A stretch of 64,000 nucleotides of DNA from Acinetobacter kanungonis (GTDB lineage: Bacteria > Pseudomonadota > Gammaproteobacteria > Pseudomonadales > Moraxellaceae). The notes beneath the pieces are model-generated. The model did not search any database. It was not told the origin of the DNA and worked only from the letters and a program-made list of their open reading frames with translations. The position numbers and the translations under genes were made by a program. Shown here piece after piece: positions 1 to 9,056 of this stretch (position 1 is the stretch's first letter; each line of letters begins with the position of its first letter). The stretch covers positions 875,391-939,390 of the forward strand of contig NZ_JAACKC010000001.1 in assembly GCF_009939195.1 (NCBI RefSeq). The letters are read 5' to 3'.

Positions 1-145
1 GCTATAAAGGCTTTCAGCTTGTGAATATCCATCCAATTCCCCGTTATAAAGCATACTTTTTAAGTATAGATTAGATCATAAATAGCATTTTTCATTATAT
101 CGCAACAAGCGCATACTTTTGCTATTCCAGATAGTGAGGTGGGCA

Positions 146-721
146 ATGAAAACTGAAGTCATGACATTGGAGCAAGAGATTCATCCCAATTCTCAGGAAT
201 TATTTATGGGATTTATGAAGCTCGGTCTGATGGGGTTTGGCGGAGTGCTACCACTGGCGCATCGCATGATTGTGGATGATCGTAAATGGCTCAACATTGA
301 AGAATTCACCCATTTACTTGGGGTGTGTCAACTGCTCCCTGGTGGCAATATCATCAATATGGCAGTGGCAATTGGCTACCAATTTCAAGGGGTTAAAGGA
401 GCCATCAGTGCTGTGGTGGGTTTAATCTCCGCCCCGACTTTTATTGTGATTCTGCTGTATGAACTGTATGCGCAATTTCAGTCGATTCCGATGGTCAAAC
501 ATATGCTTGAAGGTTTGGCAGCGGCAGCTGCGGGCCTGTTGTTTGCCATGGGTCTGAAAATGCTTCGCCCGATTATGAAACACTATATGACATGGTTCAC
601 CATCGCCCTAACCTTTGTGTTTATGCTGGTGATCAAAATCCCGTTACTGCTGACTCTATTCATATTATTTGCCATCAACATTGGTGTACTCAGTCTAAAT
701 AAAGGAGTAAACAACAGATGA
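146..721 (+). CDS. Chromate transporter family protein, N-terminal-type subunit
   Basis: A membrane protein of about 191 residues from the CHR (ChrA) family, of the short-chain type in which two adjacent genes replace one long two-domain transporter. The FGG motif at residues 31-33 and the LLPGGN motif at about 63-68 mark the CHR domain, followed by several hydrophobic segments. I chose the ATG at 146 because a GAGGTG ribosome site lies just upstream; a TTG at 119 would add nine residues. The stop overlaps the next start by four bases (ATGA), so the two subunits are probably made together. Family members export chromate, but the true substrate here is unknown. No regulator is visible in the 145 bases upstream. 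Confidence 0.85.
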   Translation: MKTEVMTLEQEIHPNSQELFMGFMKLGLMGFGGVLPLAHRMIVDDRKWLNIEEFTHLLGVCQLLPGGNIINMAVAIGYQFQGVKGAISAVVGLISAPTFIVILLYELYAQFQSIPMVKHMLEGLAAAAAGLLFAMGLKMLRPIMKHYMTWFTIALTFVFMLVIKIPLLLTLFILFAINIGVLSLNKGVNNR

Positions 722-1233
722 TTCTGATTGCTCTCGCTATCGTTTTTACTCAACTGTCTTTGCTGGCTTTTGGGGGTGGCAATGCTATTTTGCCTGAGAT
801 GCAGCATCAGGTGGTTGAAGTCCATCACTGGTTGACTGCCACTGAATTTAGCACCATGTTTGCCATGGCTCAGGCCGCACCCGGTCCAAACATGATGATC
901 GTACCCTTGGTCGGTTGGCATGTAGCAGGTCCCGCAGGACTCTTGGTGACATCGCTGGCAAAATTTGGACCATCCTCAGTAATTACGGTATTTGCGCTGA
1001 AATTCTGGAATCAGTTTAAAGACCATCCTTTACGCGAACGTTTTGAAAAAGCCTTAAAACCCATTACGGTGGGTTTGGTGCTGGTCAGTGCGTGGATTAT
1101 TGCCGATGCTTCGGCTCAAAATGTTTTACTGATCGCTATCGTTGTTATATCAACCATACTCAGTATGTTTAAAAAAGTGCATCCGCTATGGGTGATGTTA
1201 TTTGGTGCAACCGCAGGGGTATGTTTTCTATAA
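718..1233 (+). CDS. Chromate transporter family protein, C-terminal-type subunit
   Basis: A membrane protein of 171 residues and second half of the split CHR transporter. FGGGN at residues 18-22 and AQAAPGPN at 51-58 are the repeated CHR signature, so it is homologous to its neighbour as well as its partner. Short-chain CHR pairs work as heterodimers in other bacteria. It starts within the stop of the upstream gene by an ATGA overlap, and the pair ends at a strong hairpin terminator at 1248. Chromate or another oxyanion as substrate is inferred only from the family. Confidence 0.85.
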   Translation: MILIALAIVFTQLSLLAFGGGNAILPEMQHQVVEVHHWLTATEFSTMFAMAQAAPGPNMMIVPLVGWHVAGPAGLLVTSLAKFGPSSVITVFALKFWNQFKDHPLRERFEKALKPITVGLVLVSAWIIADASAQNVLLIAIVVISTILSMFKKVHPLWVMLFGATAGVCFL

Positions 1234-1247
1234 ACATAGCGTAATGA

Positions 1248-1280
1248 AAGAAACCCGCATTGTGCGGGTTTCTTCATTTT
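1248..1280 (+). terminator. Intrinsic terminator after the chromate transporter pair
   Basis: A 12-bp perfect stem (1248-1259 with 1263-1274) closes a 3-base loop and is followed by CATTTT. It lies 15 bases after the second transporter gene. Confidence 0.85.
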
Positions 1281-1341
1281 AAGTACTAGACACTATGTTA
1301 ATTCAACTCACAGAGGACATCTACTTCCTTACAGATACGAT

Positions 1342-1827
1342 TTAATCTTGTGCTAAATCTCGTTCCCGACAAGAGAGTTCATAATATTCCGCTTGCGGGC
1401 GACTTTTTAAGCTGTAGTCATAATAGTCAGTGGTTTCTTTATCTCTGGCTTGTAAAGAACACTGATGCTTTTTAGCAAATTGTTGTAATGCAGCCAAATC
1501 TGCAGTTTTGCTCAATACAGCACCCCAACCTTCACTGACACAACAACCCACATATTCAGACATATATTCATCTGACACAGCGACCACACTTTGCCCCATA
1601 AATTTGAGTGGCTTTTTGATACTAAATACATCGTTGTAGTCATAACGGGAAATTTCAGGCTTTTTGGCAATAAAACCGCCTGCCTTTAACGCTTTAAAAG
1701 TCGGAAAATCTTGTTTAGCCGTACCCATACCGCGATACGTGCTCATTTCCTCAGCCATAGCCATTGAAGAAAAGCCGATTGCGACCCACAACAAACTTTT
1801 TGAAACCCAATGCTTCACAGTCATCAT
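1342..1827 (-). CDS. Hypothetical exported protein, cysteine-containing
   Basis: A protein of 161 residues that I do not recognise. It begins with a classical signal peptide: a basic start, a hydrophobic stretch, and a likely cut after Ala-Met-Ala near residue 25. The mature part has a Cys-Cys pair and two later Cys residues, which could form disulfides in the periplasm. It stands alone, convergent with the chromate transporter genes and divergent from the DJ-1 gene. No function can be assigned. Confidence 0.7.
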   Translation of the reverse strand: MMTVKHWVSKSLLWVAIGFSSMAMAEEMSTYRGMGTAKQDFPTFKALKAGGFIAKKPEISRYDYNDVFSIKKPLKFMGQSVVAVSDEYMSEYVGCCVSEGWGAVLSKTADLAALQQFAKKHQCSLQARDKETTDYYDYSLKSRPQAEYYELSCRERDLAQD

Positions 1828-2049
1828 TATTCTCTTTTGTTCTTGCTATACGGTAGCCCCGCATTTTAATACAGATTATTCTCAAAACAATTAACAACAC
1901 CTATAACATTGAATATATTTAATTTTTATACATTTCAGACTTGTAATTAACTAAGACTAAAGACAACAAAGCACCGCTTAAATCAGTCATCTGGCTATGC
2001 TATGGTGAAGCTGAATGATTCCACACATAACAACACAGAGAGAAAAATC

Positions 2050-2628
2050 ATGTCTAAACAAATTCTCATGCTGGTCGGTGACTATGCCGAAGATTACGAA
2101 ACTATGGTGCCGTTTCAGTTTCTGACGGGACTGGGCTATAGCGTGCACGCGGTTTGTCCTGATAAAAAATCGGGGGACAGCATTGCCACAGCCATTCACG
2201 ATTTTGAAGGCGAACAAACCTATAGCGAAAAGCGCGGGCATAACTTTGCCATTAACTATGATTTTAATGCCGTGAACACCGCAGACTATATCGGTCTGGT
2301 CATTCCAGGGGGACGTGCACCAGAATATTTACGTATGAATGCGCGCGTGATTGAAATTGTGCAAGAGTTTGATGCTGCGAAAAAACCAATTGCCGCTGTA
2401 TGTCACGGTGCACAAATTCTGGCTGCAGCGAATGTACTGAATGGTCGCACCTGTTCTGCCTACCCTGCTTGTGCAGCCGAAGTAAAACTGGCGGGAGGTC
2501 ACTATGCCGAAATTGCTGTGACTGAAGCGGTTACCGATGGTCATTTGGTGACTGCTCCTGCTTGGCCTGCGCATCCTGCTTGGATGGCACAGTATGTTAA
2601 AGCACTCGGAGCTAGCATTCAGATTTAA
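2050..2628 (+). CDS. DJ-1/PfpI family protein
   Basis: A protein of 192 residues of the DJ-1/PfpI (class I glutamine amidotransferase-like) superfamily. The nucleophile-elbow motif AVCHGAQ holds Cys118 followed by His119, and a conserved [10 protein letters not shown] stretch lies at about 84-93. Members act as glyoxalase/deglycase-like enzymes, chaperones or proteases, and sequence alone does not decide between these. The ATG at 2050 was chosen because the protein then starts directly at the first beta strand and a purine-rich AGAGAGAAAAA site lies just upstream. It is a single gene divergent from the exported protein before it. Confidence 0.9.
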   Translation: MSKQILMLVGDYAEDYETMVPFQFLTGLGYSVHAVCPDKKSGDSIATAIHDFEGEQTYSEKRGHNFAINYDFNAVNTADYIGLVIPGGRAPEYLRMNARVIEIVQEFDAAKKPIAAVCHGAQILAAANVLNGRTCSAYPACAAEVKLAGGHYAEIAVTEAVTDGHLVTAPAWPAHPAWMAQYVKALGASIQI

Positions 2629-2695
2629 AAATTTGTGTTGAAGCCTTCCTGCTTGCGTTCCAGACAAAGCATTTGGAACGCAAGCCAGTCTTGAT

Positions 2696-3532
2696 TTATT
2701 TCATCAAAGGCAATTGATGGTGGATAGTCGGAGATTTGTTCCAGTACCAATAAAAATAGCCACCCTGATTGAGCAATAAAGTATGTGTCTTTAAGACGGT
2801 TTGTTGTGCCTGTCCCCAGCACGCATGTGCTGAATTGCGATTATTGTGCAAATTAATATATTCCCGCTCTGAATGCGCAGGTTGAGGCGGTAAATACAGG
2901 GCTGAACCCACAGGAATCCACAAATCCGCCAAATAGATTTTCTTACGCTTCGGCCAATAACGCGCCACGCTAATCACCAAAGGCAAGCTTTCATCCGTTG
3001 AAGCAAAGATATGGGGAAAATCATGATGTTCCAGATCGGTGCAGATAGAAGGAAATAAAGTTTTGCCACTGCCCGCAGCTTTGCCTGCATCCAGATAAGG
3101 ACACCAGTAACTTGCCCACATGCCGTAGTCATATTCAATCTGCGACAGTGTGGTGACTGGACTTTGAATTTGAATGGCTTGACCCGCTTCGACCAAAGTA
3201 AAGCCAAAAGCGGCCGCATTTTCTCGGGTTGCCCATAAAGCCTCAAACTCAAACTGGGTACCTTCAAATTCCAGTTGTGTTTCTAGACCATAAGGTGCTG
3301 TGTCTTTGCTGCCTAAAGAGCGTGGAACGCGGTACTCTTTGCCTTTATTTTTCTGACTTTCAGGTGCCAAGCTTAAGGGTTTGACCTTATCTGGCAAAGT
3401 GGTGAGATAGCTTGGTCGACCTGCATCATTATAAAAATAAGGAGTGAGCTGAATATCAACCTCATATTCTCTCACCTCCCGATCCAATAAAGGGGCTTCA
3501 AAGTAAACACCATTATCCGAACTGTTACACAT
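2696..3532 (-). CDS. Hypothetical protein
   Basis: A protein of 278 residues that I cannot place in a family. It has no signal peptide or membrane segment and is rich in aromatic residues (Trp, Tyr, Phe), especially in the last 80 residues. An AGGA ribosome site lies about eight bases before the start. It sits upstream of a lipoprotein gene on the opposite side of a short gap, in a run of minus-strand genes for unknown or exported proteins. The coding signal is clear, but the function is unknown. Confidence 0.65.
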   Translation of the reverse strand: MCNSSDNGVYFEAPLLDREVREYEVDIQLTPYFYNDAGRPSYLTTLPDKVKPLSLAPESQKNKGKEYRVPRSLGSKDTAPYGLETQLEFEGTQFEFEALWATRENAAAFGFTLVEAGQAIQIQSPVTTLSQIEYDYGMWASYWCPYLDAGKAAGSGKTLFPSICTDLEHHDFPHIFASTDESLPLVISVARYWPKRKKIYLADLWIPVGSALYLPPQPAHSEREYINLHNNRNSAHACWGQAQQTVLKTHTLLLNQGGYFYWYWNKSPTIHHQLPLMK

Positions 3533-3604
3533 CCCATGTTCCTATTGATTGGTTCTCATACCGTGACCACACCAGTTGCATCCTCTCTCCCATCAAGCCA
3601 TTGT

Positions 3605-4576
3605 TTATTGCCCCTGTTTTAACATGCGTTTTGCTCCCGCATGGTTATAGTTGCTGGCAAGGTTCTGCAAAATTTTATTGGCTTGACCCTTAGGATTGGA
3701 AAAACGGCTACTGTAAGCAGGCACACTGGTCAAACAGCGTGCAACGAGCATGCCTGAATCTGTATAGACATTGGCATTGGTGCCTGCCAATTTGCCGAAG
3801 TTATAGGCACGTTGGGCATTGTTACAAGCGTTTAATTTGTTGGTGCCTTTATTCAGATCACGGCGAGCTGCCACATAGGCTTTTAATTGCTGCTGCTGAG
3901 GTGTTTCAACCACAGGGGCCGAAGCAGTTTGTGCTACTTCTGCTGCGGGCTTATTGTCTTTCTTCTTCTCGGCTTCTTTTTTATCTGTGTCTTTACTGCT
4001 TTCTGCTTTGTTCGACTTGGTTGAAGTTGCAGTCTTTGTCGACTTTTTCTCCGAAGCTGCAAATCCACCATTTTTATAGAATTGCTTGGCTTCATCTGCA
4101 CTTAAAACACGGGTCTGTAAACTCACCGTACGTGCCTTTGCATTTGAATCCAATTTACCTTCTGCTGTCGGCTCAATCGAAACAATCCAGCGTTCATCCG
4201 CCATTACACACTGATATGCTCCGACCCCTTGCTTGACTTGGCTGTTGGCATTCAGGCGCTTTTTCTGCACCTGATCTTTCACCAGTTGCAGATTACTTTT
4301 GTACAGCAAGGCAAATTTTCCGCCTTTGGCGTGACAATAGTTGCCTAAATACTTGCGTGGATATAAGGCTTGGGTTTCGCTTGAGTTTTGTTGTTGCCCC
4401 CAATCATAGACATATTCTTTCGCACCGCCATTCGCAGCGTTCAAGTTTTTTTGGTCAATTAACGCTTGTGCAGAGGCATAATTATTATTGGAATCTGAAC
4501 TAAAACCACCCAAATGATTACAGCCTTGCAAAGCAAATCCCAGCGCCCCGATAAAAATGAATTTTTTTAAATTCAC
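3605..4576 (-). CDS. Putative lipoprotein of unknown function
   Basis: A protein of 323 residues with a lipoprotein signal peptide: Lys residues at 4-5, a hydrophobic core, and an LQGC lipobox with the acylated Cys at residue 19. The next residue is Asn rather than Asp, which suggests outer-membrane sorting. A Lys/Ser/Thr/Glu-rich low-complexity linker at about residues 175-215 separates two folded halves. Both halves have scattered Cys residues. I do not recognise the family. It follows the 278-residue unknown on the same strand. Confidence 0.7.
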   Translation of the reverse strand: MNLKKFIFIGALGFALQGCNHLGGFSSDSNNNYASAQALIDQKNLNAANGGAKEYVYDWGQQQNSSETQALYPRKYLGNYCHAKGGKFALLYKSNLQLVKDQVQKKRLNANSQVKQGVGAYQCVMADERWIVSIEPTAEGKLDSNAKARTVSLQTRVLSADEAKQFYKNGGFAASEKKSTKTATSTKSNKAESSKDTDKKEAEKKKDNKPAAEVAQTASAPVVETPQQQQLKAYVAARRDLNKGTNKLNACNNAQRAYNFGKLAGTNANVYTDSGMLVARCLTSVPAYSSRFSNPKGQANKILQNLASNYNHAGAKRMLKQGQ

Positions 4577-4815
4577 GTCGTCGTTCTCAATAATTATTTT
4601 ATTGTTTAAAAATATCGCATATTACATAAAATAACAAACCATAGCTTATTGATTTTATTATTCATTTTTATATTTTTATTGAAAGCTTGATCAAACTTAC
4701 CCAATTAAATGCCAAACATTTTTTCTTTTTAGAGTTTTGCTTGTTTCAATTAACACAAATAAAGAATGAGGAACAACGCCCCATTCTTAACGCTCAAGCA
4801 TGAATAGTCGTAACA

Positions 4816-5898
4816 TTACTTCACGTCAGCCTCAATTTTGTCTAAATTCCAAACTCCACCTGCGGCCAAGCCTCGACACATGCCTGTCCAACGATCCATG
4901 GTTTGCACAAATTGCTGACCATTCCACACCCATTCGGCAATAGCCCAGCAATCTCCAATACCACGTCCTTTTTGTCCACTCACAATCCGCCCTTCGGAAA
5001 AGTCAGAAGCCGTTTCCGTGACAAAAGTTGCAGGACCTTTCAGTGAAGCATCTAGTACCCACATGCCATAACCTTCATTATAGGCAGCGCGCCAGCACAG
5101 CGTTGAGGCTAAAACTTTTTGTCCACTTAATTTATACAGTTGAATCGGTTGTGGCTCTGCCCCGTCTCCCGAATAAACGCCCTCGCAAAATCCTTCTGGA
5201 ACTTCTTCTCCTTTGGGTTGTGCCGAAATCAGGGTCTTATACAATGCTTGATATTGGCGATGCTGAGGTTCTAATGTGAGATAAGGTAAATTGGCTGTTT
5301 TCACCTGTTTGACTTGTAACTTCGGCGTCGCTGCATGGACTTGGGCTTCACTGTTCTGCCCTTTTTGAATTAAAGCGCCAACGGTATTGACCCGCTTCTG
5401 AACATCATCCATTTTGAGCAAAACTGCAGTCATTCCTACATCAGAAATTTGCCAAGACAAGTTCTGAGTCTTAAATTCTATTTTGGCACTATGCACTGCC
5501 AGTTGAAGCAAGGCATTCACTTGTGAAGCGGATAACTTCCCCGTCACAGGGAATTCATGACTGTCGACCTTGACCAGTCCTAAATCACGACCATTCAGAT
5601 AAAAATGAATATTTTTAGCGGCTTGTTGCGCTAAGCTGTCCTGCTCAAAACTAGCGAGAGCAAATTCTGCCCGAACAGGTTGTTTCGCTCCGGCCTGACG
5701 CGTCAAAAGAAGAGATGCGGGTTCTAACTCACCATCTTCATCATTTTGATAACCTGCTGCACGGCAAGTCCCCGTATTACTACAGTAAAGTTCCCAGTCT
5801 TCATGCGCAAAGGACATGCCTTTCATTTCCTGTGCCCATAGCGTTGTACTGATTGCAGAGATACAGCCTATTGAAAGTAAAGCAAAAATAGATTTCAT
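4816..5898 (-). CDS. DUF1176 family exported protein
   Basis: A protein of about 360 residues. After a signal peptide ending near Leu-Trp-Ala, the mature start contains the DUF1176 hallmark: a WELYC segment, then NTGTCRAAGYQ. The C-terminal half keeps conserved Cys and Trp residues (GIGDCW, RWTGMCRG). DUF1176 proteins are periplasmic and uncharacterised. The start at 5898 gives a canonical signal peptide; an upstream ATG at 5925 adds nine residues and cannot be excluded, since neither has a good ribosome site. It lies downstream of sbmA on the same strand but behind a terminator, so it is probably transcribed separately. Confidence 0.8.
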   Translation of the reverse strand: MKSIFALLSIGCISAISTTLWAQEMKGMSFAHEDWELYCSNTGTCRAAGYQNDEDGELEPASLLLTRQAGAKQPVRAEFALASFEQDSLAQQAAKNIHFYLNGRDLGLVKVDSHEFPVTGKLSASQVNALLQLAVHSAKIEFKTQNLSWQISDVGMTAVLLKMDDVQKRVNTVGALIQKGQNSEAQVHAATPKLQVKQVKTANLPYLTLEPQHRQYQALYKTLISAQPKGEEVPEGFCEGVYSGDGAEPQPIQLYKLSGQKVLASTLCWRAAYNEGYGMWVLDASLKGPATFVTETASDFSEGRIVSGQKGRGIGDCWAIAEWVWNGQQFVQTMDRWTGMCRGLAAGGVWNLDKIEADVK

Positions 5899-5983
5899 AA
5901 GGAATACGCTGTTATTTATTGTCATCGTGATGCTTCAGTTTAATGCTATTCCCTATTTTTGCCAGTTCAGCGCTCTAGCTTAC

Positions 5984-6012
5984 ATAAAAAAAACCTGCAT
6001 GTCGCAGGTTTT
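5984..6012 (-). terminator. Intrinsic terminator of sbmA
   Basis: An 8-bp stem (5991-5998 with 6004-6011) with a 5-base loop. The A-run at 5986-5990 gives the uridine tail on the minus strand, directly after the sbmA stop. Confidence 0.75.
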
Positions 6013-6033
6013 AAATTTAGAAGAATCCGTCCT

Positions 6034-7227
6034 TTATTCATCCAGAATAGATTCAAAGGCTTTTAAACGCTTGTAAATCGACAACAGTTCAATAATGGTT
6101 TTCCACGACATGATCAAATATTGAAATGATTCACGGACTTTATCAAACACGTTCCCAATCTGGTTGACCAGACCTAAGGTCATTTTTCCCGCGGCAATCG
6201 ATGGGAACAGCACCACCAAGCTATACAGGATATCCAGTTGGCGGTACCACGTAGCAACCAAGTTAAAATAGGCATAATGAAAATAAAGACGGAAATAGTT
6301 TTTGCGTACTCGGCTAAACAATTCGGTAAGGGTCGCAGGTTGTGCTCGATCTGCATGATCTTCCCCATAGACCAGCTCTTTACGGTATGCAGCTTCGACT
6401 TTTTGATTGTTAAATTCCAAACCTGGCAATTTACTGCCGACCACCATCAACAACACGGTTCCAAAAATTGCCCAAATAATCGAAGCCCAAACCAGTGAAT
6501 GTTGGATTTCACCGACAATAGGTAACACAGGCACATGTTTAGACAGATCAAATAGAATGGGCAAGAACGCCACTAACACCATAATGGCTTTAATCAGTTC
6601 GACACCCAAATCTTCCATAATGGTTGCGAAGCGCATGGTATCTTCCTGCACACGCTGTGATGCACCTTCAATACGACGTAACTGTTCCCAACGCTCGGTG
6701 TAGTATTCATTCATGGCCGTGCGCCAGCGGAATACATAATGGCTGGTAAAAAAGGCATTTACCACCGCAAAAGTCACAGCAACCATGGCGATATAAAGGA
6801 AGGTTAAAGTTCCCGTATACAGATCTTTAATATCCCCGCCTTTACCCAACATATTCTGGATTAAATCCCAGAAGGGTCCATACCACGCATTAATCGCTAC
6901 GCTGACCTGTACGCCAAACCAGATGTTAAATAAAATGAATGCGGAACCCCAAATTGACCAACGCTGCCACTTGTTATCTGAAAAAAATCTCCAAAATGCA
7001 GCAAACAAGGCCGTTGAAATAAAGAACCAAAGGTAGAACCATAAGAAGGATGCTGACCAGAAACGGCTCACTCCAATTGGCAGTTCAGCACTTGCATATC
7101 CCTGTGGCCATCCAATGGCACTTCCCCATGTATTTCCACCTGTATACCACAGGGCTACATTGATCACCGACCAGATCAGTACGGAAATAAAAAACCATTT
7201 GGGATTTGGAAAAAATGATTTAAACAT
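6034..7227 (-). CDS. sbmA: SbmA/BacA-like peptide importer
   Basis: An inner-membrane protein of 397 residues, close to the length of E. coli SbmA (406). SbmA/BacA proteins are proton-driven homodimers resembling the membrane half of an ABC transporter. They import microcins, proline-rich peptides and bleomycin. The N-terminus ([15 protein letters not shown]) and the [11 protein letters not shown] and [21 protein letters not shown] segments are typical, with six to eight membrane spans and no ATPase domain. The gene is alone between a terminator and a 475-base AT-rich upstream region that holds a Fur-like site. Confidence 0.9.
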   Translation of the reverse strand: MFKSFFPNPKWFFISVLIWSVINVALWYTGGNTWGSAIGWPQGYASAELPIGVSRFWSASFLWFYLWFFISTALFAAFWRFFSDNKWQRWSIWGSAFILFNIWFGVQVSVAINAWYGPFWDLIQNMLGKGGDIKDLYTGTLTFLYIAMVAVTFAVVNAFFTSHYVFRWRTAMNEYYTERWEQLRRIEGASQRVQEDTMRFATIMEDLGVELIKAIMVLVAFLPILFDLSKHVPVLPIVGEIQHSLVWASIIWAIFGTVLLMVVGSKLPGLEFNNQKVEAAYRKELVYGEDHADRAQPATLTELFSRVRKNYFRLYFHYAYFNLVATWYRQLDILYSLVVLFPSIAAGKMTLGLVNQIGNVFDKVRESFQYLIMSWKTIIELLSIYKRLKAFESILDE

Positions 7228-7702
7228 CGAACCCGAAAATCCTTGAGTTATTGGAATGAATATCCTTGGAATACTAATCCTAATTCTGTAATTTCTGGTA
7301 CGAAGTTTTGCATAAATTTGTACTTTTTTCTTTTTGAATCACTCACTTATGTAAATAATTCTCATTTATATATTATTTTAGTTGATCTATCTCGTAATTT
7401 TTCCAAACCTAGTCAGTTTTCCACTTGCGGTTCGGTTTTCTTCTCACACTTCAGCTTACTTTACATAATTGTTCTATTCCTTTTCATCATCCAACCTTAT
7501 ATTTCTGGTTTATTGCACTTTTTTTGAAAAATTAAGCTTTACTGAGACCCAATTTAAGTCATTTAGAAAATCGCTTTTACTCTCCCCTGTGATCAGCGAT
7601 TACTTGACTTATTTCACACTTCAGATGAAGAGCGATAAATATTTCAAATCAACAATGCTACACTGTTGCCATAAATTTAACCCCATGCATAAGGAGAATA
7701 AT
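7228..7702. other. AT-rich divergent intergenic region
   Basis: A 475-base region between the divergent sbmA gene and a small gene starting at 7703. It is very AT-rich, and the open frames across it look like chance, with no ribosome sites and Phe/Leu-rich composition. It should hold promoters in both directions. The only candidate site I could single out is a Fur-like palindrome at 7350-7364. Confidence 0.5.
7350..7364 (-). promoter_or_regulatory. Candidate Fur-like operator upstream of sbmA
   Basis: On the minus strand the 15 bases read TGAGAATTATTTACA. This matches the 7-1-7 Fur consensus (TGATAAT N ATTATCA) at 11 of 14 positions. It lies about 123 bases upstream of the sbmA start and about 340 bases before the small gene at 7703. 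AT-rich DNA produces such matches by chance, so this is tentative. Confidence 0.25.
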
Positions 7703-7897
7703 ATGGAATCTTTTGTCATCGAACTGATCAAACCGATTACCCTCGAGAAAGAAAATTTTGCACCAAAAGTCTTTGAAGAAGGGACTGTACTCAAAGTTTT
7801 ACTTAAAACACCCAATTCACTCTTGGTAAGTGATGATGCCAAATTTAGTTTTACTGTCGATCTCAGTGCTGAAGATGTGACTTGGCGTAAGCTCTAA
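7703..7897 (+). CDS. Small hypothetical protein (64 residues)
   Basis: A short gene preceded by a strong AAGGAGA ribosome site six bases before the ATG, which fixes the start despite an open frame extending farther upstream. The product starts with MESFVIELIKP and looks like a small, acidic, beta-rich soluble protein with no signal peptide. I do not recognise it. It stands alone between sbmA and the Sel1-repeat gene. A hairpin at about 7948-7970 may end its transcript. Confidence 0.65.
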   Translation: MESFVIELIKPITLEKENFAPKVFEEGTVLKVLLKTPNSLLVSDDAKFSFTVDLSAEDVTWRKL

Positions 7898-7947
7898 GGT
7901 TCCAAATTCTCTATTCTCAGTTTTACAAATCCCACGAATACACACTC

Positions 7948-7970
7948 CATATCTTCTATATGGAGTTCTA
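7948..7970 (+). terminator. Possible hairpin terminator after the 64-residue protein
   Basis: ACTCCATA pairs with TATGGAGT across a short loop, followed by only a weak U-rich stretch. It lies 51 bases after the stop of the small gene. Confidence 0.35.
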
Positions 7971-8157
7971 CTTCAAGTCCGCAGTGACGTGGTAAACCAT
8001 CAAACCGCTGTTTCATCCGAATACACAAATACAAAGAATTATTTCTGGCAAAACCACTTTGTGATATTTACATTCAAACAATTCAACTTATGATGTAAAT
8101 GTTTCTCTACCCTACGCACAGACGGAATTGTGTGGACACCCCATAAGGTTTTTAACG

Positions 8158-8976
8158 ATGAAAAAAATAATTCTTGCCAGCCTGATTGCCATTTCGACAC
8201 AGTTTGCTTTTGCAGAAAATAAAGCGCCAACCGCTGATCCTGCCTTTGCCGAAGTCGAAGCCATGGTGAAAGCCAATAACATGACAGGTGCCTATCAAGC
8301 ACTGGAAAAACTGGGTAAGGCGGGCAATGCTCAAGCCTTGTATAATTTGGGTTATTTAACCCAGACAGGACAAGGGGCACCCAAAGATGAAAAGAAAGCC
8401 ATTCAACTGTATGAACAATCTGCCAGCAAAGGCTATCCAGTCGCAGACTATGTCTTGGGTAAAAACTATCTTGCAGGTTCACTGGGTGTAAAACAGGACA
8501 CTGCCAAAGCGAAACAATATTTTGAGAAAGCCTCTGCCAAAGGCTTCAGTGATGCGACGGTCGATCTTGCCGTGTTACTGTTTTCAGAAAACAATCCCGC
8601 ATCGGATAAATTGGCACTACAAAAACTGGATCCTTTAATCAAAAAAGGGAATTTCCAAGCCATTCATGCCAAAGCCTTATATGACATCAGTACGGGTTTC
8701 AAAAATAAAGATGAAGCGCCCATCAAGCAAGGTTTAGCCAGCATTCAAAGCTTGGCACAAAAAGGCTATATCCCTGCCTTAATGGCGGTGGGCAACATGT
8801 TTACCAATGGCAATATCGTGCCGCAGAACCTGCCTGAAGCGAAAAAAATCTTCTCTGCACTCGCGAAAGAAAATGTACCACAAGCGCAAGAATCATTAGC
8901 CGTGGTTGAAAAAATGATGGCTGAACAAGCCAAAGCTCCTGCAACTACAGCAACCAAAGCTGCGAAAAAGAGCTAA
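8158..8976 (+). CDS. Exported Sel1-like/TPR repeat protein
   Basis: A protein of 272 residues with a signal peptide ending at about residue 19 (FAFA before ENK). The mature part consists of Sel1-like helical repeats, seen as repeated A-x-x-x-L-G-x-x-Y/N and G-x-x-x-D-x-x-x-A patterns, for example ALYNLGYLTQTGQG followed by KAIQLYEQSASKGY. Such repeats form scaffolds for protein contacts in the periplasm. The ATG at 8158 is preferred because it starts the signal peptide. The gene ends at a strong bidirectional terminator. Its partner is unknown. Confidence 0.8.
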   Translation: MKKIILASLIAISTQFAFAENKAPTADPAFAEVEAMVKANNMTGAYQALEKLGKAGNAQALYNLGYLTQTGQGAPKDEKKAIQLYEQSASKGYPVADYVLGKNYLAGSLGVKQDTAKAKQYFEKASAKGFSDATVDLAVLLFSENNPASDKLALQKLDPLIKKGNFQAIHAKALYDISTGFKNKDEAPIKQGLASIQSLAQKGYIPALMAVGNMFTNGNIVPQNLPEAKKIFSALAKENVPQAQESLAVVEKMMAEQAKAPATTATKAAKKS

Positions 8977-9001
8977 TTGATTTAAATAGCTGATCAACAG
9001 C

Positions 9002-9038
9002 AAAAGAATGCCCATCTAAAATGATGGGCATTCTTTTT
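9002..9038. terminator. Bidirectional intrinsic terminator
   Basis: A stem of about 14 bp (AAGAATGCCCATC with GATGGGCATTCTT), with A-runs before and T-runs after. It serves the Sel1-repeat gene and the convergent AEC transporter gene. Confidence 0.85.
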
Positions 9039-9056
9039 ATCTAAATATCAATGAAC

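Noticed and set aside
7243..7527. 94-codon open frame between sbmA and the 64-residue gene
   Set aside because: It is in an AT-rich divergent promoter region, has no ribosome site, and its Phe/Ser/Leu-rich product resembles random translation.
7469..7702. Upstream extension of the 64-residue protein
   Set aside because: The strong AAGGAGA site before 7703 fixes the start there, and the extension has a low-quality composition.
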